A DNA stretch of 64,000 nt from Capsicum annuum. Its lineage: Eukaryota > Streptophyta > Magnoliopsida > Solanales > Solanaceae. Position numbers and translations under genes: made by a program. Shown here one piece after another: positions 24,020-35,845 of the stretch; position 1 is the first letter of the stretch, and each line of letters opens with the position of its first letter. Below the pieces are notes generated by a model that worked only from the letters and a program-made list of their open reading frames with translations, did no database searches and was not told the origin of the DNA. The stretch spans positions 45,895,402 through 45,959,401 of the forward strand of contig NC_061121.1 of the NCBI RefSeq assembly GCF_002878395.1. The letters run 5' to 3'.

Positions 24020-25300
24020 TTCACCTGTTGATCCTAATTTGGCACTTTTGCATGCTCCTGGTGATCCATATAATATTGCAGTTAAACAAATAGAGCACTT
24101 ACAAGTGGAAGAGCAGGTCCAATTGGACAAGGCTAGGCAAGCTAAACAACGAGAATTAATCAGGACAAGACAAGTGGGTGAGCATAATGACAGAGTTTAG
24201 AGAGGCATAGCCCTAGTGATGACTGTATATTAGCATCTATACCTATATGAGGAAGAAGATAATATGGGATATGTTGAATTGATGAGACCATAGCTATCAT
24301 TCCTCCATCTCTACCCTCAAATGTGAAGTTTGACATTACTAGTGTTATGATCTAATTGTTAAACTTAAAGGGGGTGTTCTCAGGAGCAACGATTGACGAT
24401 GTGAACTTGTATCTTGCTAAATTTACTAGTATATGCATATCGTATATTATTCCGAGGGTGGATCAGGAAGCTTTGAGGTTGAGGTTGTATCCATTTTCAC
24501 TGACTGGAGAAGCATCACTGTGGTTAGAGGAACTTTTGAGGGGTTCAATCACTACTTGGTATGATTTTGCGGAGATAATATATGAACATCTTCTTCCCTC
24601 CTACAAGGTTGTTACAGTTGAAGGATGAAATTTATAATTTCAGACAACAACCTACTGAATCCATGTATGAGGCATGGTTTAGATTAAAAAAATGACCATG
24701 GTTCCTAATCACAGAATCAGAAGGTCCAATCTGTTGGAAATCTTCTATAGATCACTGAATTTCAGTATGTGAGCAAAGGAAAATACTATTTTGGGAGTTG
24801 CATTTATGCATCTTTGGTGGCAAATTGTGCAAGAGATGCTAAATTATATTTTGTTGACCAATTAAAGATGGCATACTAGAGATGCTGAGCGTGGTGCAGG
24901 TGTATATGCTAATGAACTAGCTGGTGATTATAGAGTTGGTCATGATTTAGATGTACAAGAGGTTGCTCAACTTTAGATAGACATTGGGCTTCTTATGAAG
25001 CAATTTGCAATAATAATGTTGAGAAAGTGAATGTAATTATGGCATAGGAATATATTTCTGGGACTTTTAAGGCTAAATATGATAAGGAAGCTAATTATCT
25101 TGATAGGAAGTTGGCGGGTTTCTAAACCCATGGGAAAAGGAATCAAGGTCAAAACTATTACAATGATAGATATAAAGATAGAAGTAGAGAGAGATAAGGT
25201 GATTGGCACCGAAAAGATAATTACAAGGAGAAGAGTAATAGCTATGTTCCACCTAGTGGTCATGACTCAAAATCTAGAATGGAGGTACTTTTGTCAAAAT
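24020..25300 (+). pseudogene. Athila gag remnant (plus strand)
   Basis: Several frames together read as an Athila-type gag capsid. The best part, 24356-24628, has LRLYPFSLTGEASLWLEELL and 'SITTWYDF', the typical capsid core. It is followed in another frame by a 'RQQPTESMYEAWFRLKK' segment. Upstream at 24020-24200 is a charged, glutamine-rich N-terminal part. It would form the particle core of the element. Numerous stops and frameshifts make it dead. Confidence 0.75.
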
Positions 25301-25699
25301 TAGTTAAGGGAAAAAAACATCAAGAAAGTTGTCTTAAAGAGATTAAGGTAGATCTATCAGGGCTAAACCAGAAAGTTGAATCATATGCTACAGTAATTAA
25401 ATAGTTGGAGCAGCAATTTGGTTAGATTTCAGACACAGTAAATCAAAGGCAGCCTGGCATTCTCCTGAGTAACACTATGGTAAATCCAAAGAATAATAGT
25501 CACTATCATGCCATTACCACTGGAAGTGATAAAACCACTATAGACCCACCTATACCTATAGTAGATTAGCAAAAGAATAACGCTAATCTTGTTGATGTAG
25601 AGAGTAGTAGCAATCAAGATAAAGGAAAAGATAAGGTTGAAGATCCTATGTTGAAGTCCATTCTGAGACCTCTTACTCTTTTTCCTCAAAGTCTAAAAA

Positions 25700-26904
25700 A
25701 GAAACAAGACGCGGGTAAGTATTAGAAATTTCCATCTATGTTATTGGAGTTGTCAGTCAAAATAAAACTTGTAGAGGTATTAGATCAAATGCCAAGCTAT
25801 GAAAAATTTCTAAAGGATCTCATCACTAAGAAGAGTTCAGTCAGTTATGAGCTAATCAACAATATTCATTACTATAGCACTGTGGCTACTAAGATCTTTG
25901 GTAGAGAATAAGAAAGATCTTGGGGCGTTTACTATATGTTTCACTATTAGATTTTTCAACCTTCACTCAGGCATTATGTTATTTGGGTGCAAGTTTCAAC
26001 CTCATTCCCTTAGCAGTGTTTAAAGAGTGACGGTTGGGAGCTCCCAAACATACCATCATAAGACTAGTAATAGCAGATCAAATGGTGAAAAAGACAGTTG
26101 GTATTTTATATTATGTATTGGTTAAGGTGGCTACTTTTCTTTCCTGTAGATTTTGTGATATTGGACTGTTAAGTGGACTTGTAATTTCCAATTATTTTAG
26201 GAAGACTATTCTTAGCTACAAGTAGGACATTGATTAATTTGGATCTAGGACATCTAATGTTGAGACTCAATGATGAACAGGTGATATTCAATGTGCAAAT
26301 CCATGAAGTAGCCAGATGAGTTAAGAGTTGTATCCGTGATTGATGTGTATGATGAAGAAATGGAATCATTCAATGATGTTGATTCAGTGAGTACTTGGGA
26401 TGATGCTTCTAGTGATGTTCCTATAGAAGAAAGGTTGGGTGTTAAAGCTTTGGCAGCCTTGATCATGAACTTCGACAGCGATGGTATTGATGACTATGAT
26501 TAGATAGTATGTGCACTTTATGGGAGTGGTTCTTACACTTATGCACCAAAGAAGCTTTATTTGGATATAGAAAATAGAACCACTTCACCTGGTCACCCAT
26601 CTATTAAGGAGCCACCCGTCTTAGAGTTGAAGGCCCTCTCTTCCCATTTGCGATATGTATTTTTTCCAGTAGTCATTGCAGCTGACTTGATGGAGATAAA
26701 AGTGAAATCTTTATTATTAATGCTATATAGATTTAAGAGGGCAATTTATTGGTCCATTGCAGATATTATGGGTATCCTACCTGGTCTTTGTACTTATAAA
26801 ATTCAACTTAAACCATATTGTACCCAAGAATAGAACATCAGCGTCGACTTAATCCTCTTATGCAAGAAGTGATGAAGAAAGAAATAATCAAGTAGTTGGA
26901 CGCT
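25700..26904 (+). pseudogene. Athila protease and start of reverse transcriptase, interrupted
   Basis: Plus-strand remnants include 'DQMPSYEKFLKDLITKK' (about 25786-25840), a retropepsin-like region (26034-26230), an acidic linker with 'DVPIEERLGVKALAALIMNF' (26415-26475), and the 'PPVLELKALSSHLRYVF' entry into reverse transcriptase (26605-26660). The reading runs to 26904, where the chromovirus LTR begins; RT continues at 49149. Homologous to 44133-45464 minus in the younger Athila. Many stops. Confidence 0.75.
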
Positions 26905-29383
26905 TGAAATGCCTTGGGTTTTGGTCCTTAAAAATTTATTAAGTTTTGGACTTTTTGGACAAGGTATGACTTATCATATGAGTTGTATGGTATGGATACG
27001 CATCATATGACCCAGTCATATGTTGTCCAGTTTTGGTTGGTGGGTTGGATTAGTTTTTGGAATAGGTATGACTTGGGTGGTATGAGATGTATGGTAGGGT
27101 ACGATTTATGTCATTGGCTCATATGGTAGACAGTGTTCAAACTTCCTTTATTCTATTTTGTCAATGATACGGTTTAGGGGTACAGATCATATGATTTGGG
27201 TACAACTTAGTTTGGGTAAGTAATATACTGGACAGTGTTTGGTCCAAGGGGGAAGGCTCAAGGTATGAGTGGTGGGTACCACTCATATGGTAGGGTAAGA
27301 CTGGTATGATGAGTCCTACCCATATGTGGGGATTTTATACAGTATAAGTGGGGGTAATCTGGATATTTCCTCATCTATCCACTTAAGGTCCAATGAATTA
27401 TAACTCTATTGGGACATTATTTACCCTATTATTCTCATCTTAAACACTTAAAATCTCTCTCTAAGGCTCTTGGATAAAGAAAGGCTAGGGTTTTACTAAG
27501 GTGTTCAATTTGGGACTCATATTGGTGATTTCCCTCCGTCATCTTCTTAATTTAAGGAAATATACTTCTCTCTCATTGTTTTTTACAACTAAAGGCATGT
27601 TTTATACAATATTTTCATGGCATGATTATTGTATGGTTTTGGGGTTTTCAAATATATGTTGGGGTTTTGGTATTAAATGCTTGGTTATGATTTTCCCATA
27701 TTTTAATTATGTTTTTACATACTTTAACTGTGGTTTGAATAATTAGTTGCATGGGAATGGTTAATTGGTATTTGGTTTTGGTCTTTGAAACACTATGTCC
27801 CCAACATGTTTTTTAAAATGCCTATGAGAAAGCTTTTAATTTATTATTAGACTTTTTAATGGAACTATTGCATGGCATGGTTTTGTAATGGAACCCTAAA
27901 TGGTTTAAATTATTTGAAATGGCTTAAATAGTAGGGTTTGGTGGTCATGGTTATGGTTAATTAAACTTCCTTATGGGGTACAAGGGAATCCCCCAAGTCA
28001 ACATGTTGATGAACAACTTGTAAGGTACATGGGACTCCCCCAAGCAACTTAATAATAGAATACTTATGGGGTACAAGGAACTCCCCCAAGTTAACTTGAT
28101 AATGTAATCTATGGGTACATGGGAATCCCTTTACATAAAGGTTGGCTAAGTATATTGATACAAACTATAGTCGGTATGATGATACCACAACTCATAGCCT
28201 TGGTTATTAATAATGGAATAATGGTTTAGTTGGATAGAAATGGTTTTAATTCGGGAATAATGGTAGGGTGTGATAGCTAAATGTGAAGGTATGAGTCCAA
28301 TGGAAGAACACTGGAAACTCATGTTTGCCGAGATGAGGGGATGGTCATGGAAACCATATATGATACTATGAGGTACATGGGGATTCTCTAAGTACACTAT
28401 ACATATGCACCATAGAGAGAAAATAGTACTTGGGAATCCCTACTCTTATGGCATCTCCATATCATATGGCTACACACATCGAGGCTCATTCGGGGGGTTA
28501 TACTGGACTCATATAGCCGTGGATAGTTCTAGGACGATTAAGCTACACATACCCGGGTTAATGGTTTTAAATACATGCTAAACCCAGTTCTCTTTCTCAT
28601 CATGGTTATATATATATCTGTGTGTGTATGAGCGCGTGTGTGTATGATTTATGTGCACATGGTTGGTTTACTTAGTTTTACTGAATGGCATTATTTTATC
28701 CTTATCTTGTGTACTTGCTAGCGTTCACCCACTAACCCATCCTAGGGTGGTTGTATCCCCATTCAATATAGGAATCAGCCATTCTACTCCTCATATTTAG
28801 TGATTGGATTTTGGGATCAACTCGATTGGATTAAAGTGGTAAGCTTTCATATTTTAAAAGGCTCCATTTCATATTCATGGATGTTTTACATACTTTGAAT
28901 ATTTTATGGTTATTGGTTTTTTCTATGGTTGGGGGCATGTCCCAACTAGATATTGGTTTTTTTGTTAGGGTCTTTTATGGAACTACTATGGGTTAGTATG
29001 GGCAAGATCGGTATTGGTATCATCCTTAGTATTGGCATTAGTATTGGGGCTGATACTACTGGACTAAATTTCTTACTGTTCCATCCTCTTATGTTATGCT
29101 ATGGAACTTGGTTTGGTTATTATTTTGGTTTTGGTTTATGGTATTAGTTTAGTTATGGCTATTGGTTGGGTTTGCAATGGTTGGGCTCATTTGGGTCGGT
29201 CTCGGTTATAGAACTATCCTAGAGTCTGGATTTATGCAATTATACTCTATCTTGTTATATGTTCAAAATTTATTCAACCTAGGGTATGTATTTGGATAGT
29301 TGGGTTGGGTATTGGGGGTGGTCCCTGATCCTGGATGGACTTGGGATGCCCATTATTACAAGGTCCCAGGTCAAGTCGTATCA
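26905..29383 (+). mobile_element. 5' LTR of the nested plus-strand chromovirus
   Basis: Starts TGAAATGCCTTGGGTTTTGG and ends GTCGTATCA, followed by a tRNA-Met-type primer site. It aligns with the second LTR (33789-35839 plus 48736-49148) over its full length of about 2.5 kb. The 5 bp before it (ACGCT) correspond to ATACT after the 3' LTR at 49149-49153, a decayed 5-bp target duplication in Athila reverse transcriptase. A (GT)n-like tract lies at 28610-28650. Confidence 0.9.
27972..28135 (+). repeat. Sub-repeats inside the chromovirus LTR
   Basis: Four units of about 50 bp share GGGGTACAAGGGAATCCCCC-like words followed by AACTT and a TAAT-rich spacer. The same set is found in the other LTR at about 34860-35025. 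Each core is a short imperfect inverted repeat (GGGG...CCCC). Confidence 0.75.
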
Positions 29384-29386
29384 AGT

Positions 29387-29398
29387 TGGTATTAGATA
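29387..29398 (+). promoter_or_regulatory. Primer-binding site of the nested chromovirus
   Basis: TGGTATTAGATA lies three bases after the LTR end. It matches the start of the tRNA-Met-complementary site TGGTATCAGAGC with small decay, the normal primer for this lineage. Confidence 0.75.
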
Positions 29399-29630
29399 TT
29401 TATGTTTATGGCCAATGGGGAGTCCACAAAGTCGTGTCGAGTAAAGTCTCTTTTAGTACTGTGTAGCGCACCACACTTATAAGGGAGAGGCTATAAGGCA
29501 TTTAGGAATGTTTCACTTTCTTGGTATTCTATTTTTGAGCTGCAAGGTCTAAGGTCTTTTCTAATTCCTGTTTGTTTGCCTTTCAGATCTTGCCTCGACG
29601 ATCTGAGATGGAAGGTAACTCTTTATCTCA

Positions 29631-30830
29631 ATGGGGGATAATATTAAGGGGACTCGTTCTACTCAGGGGATCCATACTCCATCTAGGGGTCCAATTCCAG
29701 ATAATCTTAGCGTTCTATTGGTTGCTACTAGTCCTTCTCATAGTGAGATGACTAATAAAAAATTTTGCCAATTGATTCATGTTATTGCTCAGTTGTTTAC
29801 TGCTCAGGCTGAGTGGGGTACTTCTGGTGTTTTATTTACAGAGGCCAAAAGGGTTGGCTAGTTTATGAAGATGAATTCTTCAACTTTTACTGGTGTGACG
29901 GTTGAGGAGGATCCTTAGGATTTCTTGGATAAAATAGAGAAAATCTTTAGGGTGATAGAGGATATGAATATAGAAGGGATAAGTTTTGTGGCTTATCAGC
30001 TTAAGAATATGGCATACCAATGGGATAAGAAATGGGATGAGGCAAGGGGTAATATTGAGGTGTCGTATTTATAGGTGACTTTCTCCAATGCTTTTCTAGA
30101 CTGCTTCTTTCCTCAAGAGCTGTGGGAAGCAAAAGCGGAGAAATTTGTTAATCTAAAGTAGGGGAAGATGTTGGTCAAGAAATATGCCTTGAAGTTTCAT
30201 CAGTTGTCAAGGTATGCTCCGAATATGGTGGCTGATATAAGAGACAGGATGAGAAAGTTTACCTTAGGGTTGCATAGGGAGTTTATTCTTGAAATTGAGG
30301 CGGTATTGCTGATCAAGGATATAGATATTTCCAGGTTGGTTGTTCATATGCAGCTAGTGGAGAAAGAAAAGAGAAAACAAGCTGAGTGTGGGGAAAGGTT
30401 GGGTAAGAAGTTCAAGTTATCTGAATAGAGCGATGCTCAATAGCAAGATGGTCTGGATGGTGGTAAGTGGACAAATAAGAAGTGGGGGAGCTCTAGTTGT
30501 TTCTATACAGTGAGTGCTCCTTATCCGAAATAATCAGGTGATAGGCATCAACAGGGTGGTGATAACTTCAGGGAACAGAATGCCCAATCTCAGGCAAGCA
30601 AGGCACAGTCGGCTTTATCATGCCCTTCTTGTCAGTTTTGTGGTAGGTTGCATAGGGTTTTCTATGATGAAGGGAGGGATAGGTGTTTCAAATGTGATCA
30701 GGCAGGCTATATGTTCAGGAACTGTCCAGCTGGTAAGGGTGCTTCGAGAGTGAGTAAGGGTCCAATTGCTTCATCTTCTTCTTCTGCACCAAATGGTGCA
30801 ATTTCTTCTTTCGGTACTGGCTCAGGTTGA
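29631..30830 (+). pseudogene. Chromovirus gag, one frame with nonsense changes
   Basis: A single plus-strand frame runs through gag and on into the protease, interrupted only by stop codons at about nine places and no frameshift. It has a capsid core (30168-30428 with KKYALKFHQLSRYAPNMVAD) and a C-terminal zinc knuckle at about 30680-30730, CFKCDQAGYMFRNCP, in which the histidine of C-X2-C-X4-H-X4-C is tyrosine. Gag packages the element RNA. The start at 29631 follows the primer site by about 240 bp, a normal leader length, but an earlier start cannot be excluded. Confidence 0.8.
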
Positions 30831-31380
30831 AATAGGTTATATGTTCTTACTTCTCGACATAAATCTAAGGCATCGCCTAATATCGTGATTGGTACCTTAC
30901 AGCTATTTTCTCATAATGTGTATTGCTTGCTTGATTCGGGGTCCACGCTTTCTTATGTGACACCATATGTGGCTATGTATTTTGGTTTTGATTCTAAGGT
31001 TATTTCAGATCCTTTTTAAAATTCTACATCGATAGGTGACCCTGTTATTGGTAAAAGAGTCTATAGAGGATGTGCGGTATCTATTGGTAGTAGGAAGACT
31101 TTGGTAGATTTGTTTGAAGTTGATATGGTGGATTTTGATATTATTCTTGGGATGAATTGGTTACACTCTTGTTATGCATACTTAGATTGTCAAACCCGTA
31201 AGGTTATCCTTAGGTTCTCTGGTGAACGAGTTATTGAGTGGGAAGGTGGTTCCCTAGTTTCTAGGGGGAGGTTTATATCTAGTCTTAAAGCTCAGAGGTT
31301 AATCTCTAAAGGGTGTATCTATAATTTGTTTGGGTTAAGGATTCTATCTCAAAAGGTCCTTCTTTCTATTCGATTCCAGT
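30831..31380 (+). pseudogene. Chromovirus aspartic protease region
   Basis: It continues the gag frame. The catalytic block reads LLDSGSTLSYVTP, with D-S-G intact, followed by 'DFDIILGMNWLHSCYAYLDC', the typical protease end of chromoviruses. It would cut the Gag-Pol polyprotein. There is an in-frame stop at about 31018 and a frameshift near 31330, before reverse transcriptase. Confidence 0.8.
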
Positions 31381-32820
31381 AGTAAATGAGTGTCCTAAGG
31401 TCTTTTTGGATGATCTTCCTAGTGTTCCTCGAGATATGGAGATTGAGTTTGGTATTGATTTGGTTTTGGACACTCATATAATATCTATTCCTCCTTATAG
31501 AATGGCTCCAACTGAGTTGAGAAAACTCAAGGAACAACTTAAGTATTTTTTTAAATAAGGGTTTCATCCATCCTAATGTGTCATCGTGGGTGCACCAATT
31601 TTATTTGTGCATAAGAAGGATGGTTCCCTTCGAATATGTATTGATTATAGGCAGTTAAAGAGGGTGACATTTAAGAACAAGTATCCTCTTCCAAGGATAA
31701 ATGACTTGTTTTATCAATTTCAAGGTGCCAAATTCTTTTCTAAGATAGATCTTCGATCTGGGTATCATCAGCTAAATATTAGGGAGTGGATATCCCTAAG
31801 AACTCGGTATGGGCACTTTGAGTTCTTGGTGATGTCATTTAGGTTGACTAATGCTTTGGCGGTATTTATAGATCTGATGAACAGGGTTTTCTGGCAGTTT
31901 TTGGATCTTTTTATCATTGTATTCATTGATGACATCCTGTTATATTCTCAGAGTGAGGTGGATCATGCTAATCACCTCTATGTGGTGTCGTAGACCTTAA
32001 AGGAGCAACAGTTGTATGCTAAGTTCTCCAAGTGTAAGTCTAGGTTAAACGTTGTAACCTTTATTGTTCATGTTATTTCTAGTGAGGGGATCATGGTGCA
32101 TCCACAATAGGTGGTTGTGGTTAAAGGTGGCCTAGACCCATGACTCCAATCGATATTTTGAGCTTCTTGGGTTAGGCTGGGTATTATAGGTGGTTTGTGG
32201 AAAGTTTCTCGATGATAGTTGCCCTACTAACTAAGTTAACTCAGAAGAAGGCAAAGTTTTCTTGGTCAGAAGTCTGTGAAGGTAGTTTCAAGAAACTTAA
32301 GGATAAGCTAACTTTGACTCCCATTTTGACATTGCCTGAAGGTAATAAGGGGTTTGTGGTTTATTATGATGCATCTCGGGTAGGACTTGGTTGTGTTTTG
32401 ATGTTGCATAGAAAGGTAATTTTCTATACTTCCAGGTAGTTGAAGGTACATGGGAGGAATTATCCTACTCATAATCTGGAGCTTATAGCAGTTGTTTATG
32501 CTTTGAAAATTTGGTGGCAATATTTGTATGGAGTGCACGTGGATATCTTTTCTGATCATAATAGTCTAAGTATGTGTTCACTCAGAAGGAGCTAAATCTC
32601 AAGCAGAGAAGATAGTTGGAGCTTCTCAAGGACTATGATATGAGTCTTCACTACCACCCAGGTAAAGCTAATATGGTTGTTGATGCTCTTAGCAAGTTAT
32701 CCATTAGGAGTTTGGCTTATATGGAAAAGGAGAAGCAAAAATTAGTGAAGGATATTCACCGCTTGGCTACTCTTGGAGTCCGTCTTCTAGACTCCAAAAA
32801 TGGTGGTATGATGGCATAGG
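31381..32820 (+). pseudogene. Chromovirus reverse transcriptase and RNase H
   Basis: The largest open part, 31586-31993, covers RT fingers and palm: [31 protein letters not shown], and an intact [10 protein letters not shown] catalytic box. The thumb and connection (32000-32440) and RNase H (to about 32700, ending 'YHPGKANMVVDALSKLS') follow in other frames. Stops and at least three frameshifts break the frame. It is the copying enzyme of the element. The catalytic aspartates of RT are still visible. Confidence 0.85.
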
Positions 32821-33640
32821 AAGTAGTTTGGTCATCTCTTGGTATGGAAATCAAGGAGAAACAAATTCAAGATCCTTTCTTAATGAAAATCAAGAGTGAT
32901 ATAGGTGGGCAAAAGGTGATGGTATTTGAGGTTAGTGGTGATAGTACTTTGAGGTATCAAAGGAGGTTATGTATTCCTAACGGGGATGGTTTGTGTTAAA
33001 GGGTATTTGCTAAGGTGCATGAATCACAGTATGTTGTTCATCCCGGTTCGAGGTTGGTGAGGCAGATATATTTAGTCCAAATTTGGTTTATCAAGCTATG
33101 GAAAAGGTGAAGGTGATTTGGGATAGGCTTAAGGCTGCCCAAAGTTGCCAAAATTCCAATGTGGATATAAGATGTAAAGACTTGGAGTTTGAGGTTTGGA
33201 ATAGGATATTCGTGAGGGTATCTCCTATGAAGGGAGTAATGTGGTATTGGAAAAAAGGGAAGCTCAATCCCTGGTATATTGGTCCTTATGTGGTTTACGG
33301 AGGGTTAGTAATGTGGCATATGAATTGGAGTTTCCTTCTAGTTTGAGCTCCATTCATGTGGTATTTCATGTATGTATGTTGAGAAAGTGTCTTGGTGATC
33401 CTTCGTCAGTGGTTCCTTTGGAAGGTTTGGGTATCTCAGATTCTTTATCTTATGAAGAGATCCTGATTAAGATCTTGAATCGGTAGGTTTATTGGTCATG
33501 GACCTAGGATGTGACCCCGGTTAAGGTTCTATGGCATAACCACATGGTGGAAGAGGCTACATGGAAAGTGTAAGCGGACACGAAGTCCAAATATCCGCAC
33601 TTGTTTTCTGCTCTGGATATTCGTGTGAAAGGTATATGTT
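32821..33640 (+). pseudogene. Chromovirus integrase with catalytic core deleted, plus chromodomain
   Basis: The zinc-binding N-terminal part ends at 'HESQYVVHPG' (about 33018-33047). The very next bases already encode the region after the core ('VYQAMEKVKVIWDRLKAAQ' at 33086). The whole D,D-35-E catalytic core is therefore missing, about 0.6 kb by comparison with the family. The GPY/F C-terminal domain (33180-33400, two frames) and a chromodomain (about 33440-33620, ending 'KYPHLFSALD') follow. The element could not insert itself with this enzyme, so the deletion came after insertion or the copy was mobilised in trans. Confidence 0.8.
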
Positions 33641-33776
33641 CTTGATTTATATTTGATAATGCAAATAACTCTACTTGATTTCTTTGCATCTTTGTTAAAG
33701 TTTAGAGTAGATGCATCTAAGGGGTGTAAATCGTGCTTGTACCTACCTTATTCTTCATTCAAGAAAAAATGATCCT

Positions 33777-33788
33777 AGTGGGGGAGAC
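33777..33788 (+). promoter_or_regulatory. Polypurine tract of the nested chromovirus
   Basis: AGTGGGGGAGAC directly precedes the 3' LTR, which starts TAAAACACCCTGGG with the terminal TG mutated to TA. Confidence 0.85.
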
Positions 33789-35839
33789 TAAAACACCCTG
33801 GGTTTTGTTCCTTAGAAAATTTCCTGAGTTTTGGACTTTTTGGACAAGGTACGACTCATCATGCGAATCATATGGTGTGGGTATGGGTCATATAACCCAG
33901 TTGTATGTTGTCCAGTGTTGGTTGGGGGTTGTATTAGTTTCTAGAATGGGTATGACTTGGGTGGTATGAGTCATTTGGTAGGGTATGAGTCATGCCATTG
34001 ACTCGTATGGTAGACAGTGTTCAAACTTCCTTAATTCTATTATGCTAGGGATACGGTTTAGGGGTACGTATCATATGGTTTGGGTATGACTTGGTTTGGG
34101 TAAGTTGTATACTGGATAGTGTTGGGTCCAAGGGGGAGGCTCAGGGTACGAGTAGTGGGTACCACTCGTATGAAAGGGTACGACTAGTATGGAAAGTCGT
34201 ACACATATTTAGGGATTTTATACAGTTTAAATGGGGGTAATCTGGATATTTCCCCACTTAAGGTCCCACGACTTATAAATCTATTGGTGCATTATTTACC
34301 CTATTATTCTCATCGTAAACACTTAGAAGCTCTCTCTAGTTCTCTCTGAGGCTCTTGGGTAATGGAAGTTTAGGTTTTCACTAAGGTGGTCAATTTGGGA
34401 CTTGTATTGGTGATTCCTCTCCATCATCTTCTTAATTTAAGGCAAGATACTTCTCCCTCATTGTTAGTTCCAACTAAAGGCATGTTTTATACAATGTTTT
34501 TATGGCATGATTATTGTCTGGTTTTGGGATTTTCAAATATATATTAGGGTTTTGGTATTAAATGCTTGGTTATGGTTTTCCCATGTTTTACTTTTTACAT
34601 ACTTTAATGGTGGTTTGAACAATTGGTTACATGGAAATGGTTAACTGGTATTTGGTTTTCGTCTTGGAAATACTATGCCCCCAACATGTTTGATAAAATG
34701 CCTATGAGAATGCTTTTACTATATTATTGGAGTTTTTAATGGAACTATTGCATGGTATGGTTTGGTAATGGAACCATAAATGGTATAAATGATTTAAATG
34801 GTTTGAAATGGTTTAAATGGTAGGTTTTGGTGGTCATGGTTATGGTTAATTAAACTTCCTTGTGGGGTACAATCAAATCCCCCTAGTAAACATGTTAATG
34901 AACAACTTGTGGGGTACATAGGACTCCCCTAAGAAACTTTATAATGGAACACCTGTGGGGTACACGAGACTCCCCCATGTTAACTTGATAATGTAATCTA
35001 TGGGTACATGAGAATCCCTTTACATAAAGGTTGGTAAGGACATTTTTTTGCAAACTAAAGTCGGTATGACGATACCACTACTTATAGTCTTGGTTAATAA
35101 TAATGGTATAATGGTTTGGTTGGATGGAAAGGGTTTTAATTGGGCAATAATGGCGAGGTGAGATAGTTAACCGTGAAGGTACGAGTCTAATGGACAGACA
35201 CTAGAAACTCATGTTTGCCAACATGAGGGGTTGGTGATGGTGACCATTTATAATACTATGAGGTACATAGAAATCCTCTAAGTACACTGTACATATGTAT
35301 CATGAAAAGCGAAGGGTACTTGGTAATCCCCTACTCTTATGGTATATCCGGTTCGTGCGGTTATATACATCGGGGCTATTTTAGGGGTTACACTGGACCC
35401 ATACAACCCTCAAATGAATCTAGGATGGTTAAACTACACATTCTCAGGTTAATGGTTTTAAATGCATGCTAAACCCAGTTCCCTTTCCCTGCATTATTAT
35501 TATATATATATGATTTGCGTGCATATGGTTAGTTTACTTAGTTTTGCTGGATAGCATTATTTTATCCTTATCCTGAGTACTTTCTAGTGTTCACCTGCTA
35601 ATCCATCCTCGGGCAGTTATATCCCACGCGATGTAGGAACCAGCCATTCTACTCCTCCTGTTTAGCGATCGAATTTTGAGATCAACTCGATTAGATTGAA
35701 GTGGTGAGCTTCTATATTCCGGAAGGCTCCATTTCATGATCATGGATGTTTTTACATACTTTGGATATTTTATGGATATTGGTTTTGGCTATGGTTGGGG
35801 GCATATCCCAACTGGATATTGGTTTTCTTTTGGCTAGAG
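33789..35839 (+). mobile_element. 3' LTR of the nested chromovirus, first part
   Basis: Aligns with 26905-28975 of the 5' LTR. It is interrupted at 35839 by the minus-strand Athila and continues at 48736. The last 37 bp (35803-35839) are duplicated at 48699-48735. Confidence 0.9.
35803..35839. repeat. Left copy of a 37-bp target duplication around Athila
   Basis: It begins ATATCCCAACTGG and ends TTTTGGCTAGAG, and is repeated at 48699-48735 with two substitutions. The uninterrupted LTR copy at about 28938-28975 has this sequence only once, so the duplication was made by the Athila insertion. Confidence 0.85.
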
Positions 35840-35845
35840 AAAATT

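Noticed and set aside
28610..28650. TATATA/GTGTGT run as a separate satellite
   Set aside because: Short simple repeat within the chromovirus LTR; the other LTR has only a shorter TA run in that place.
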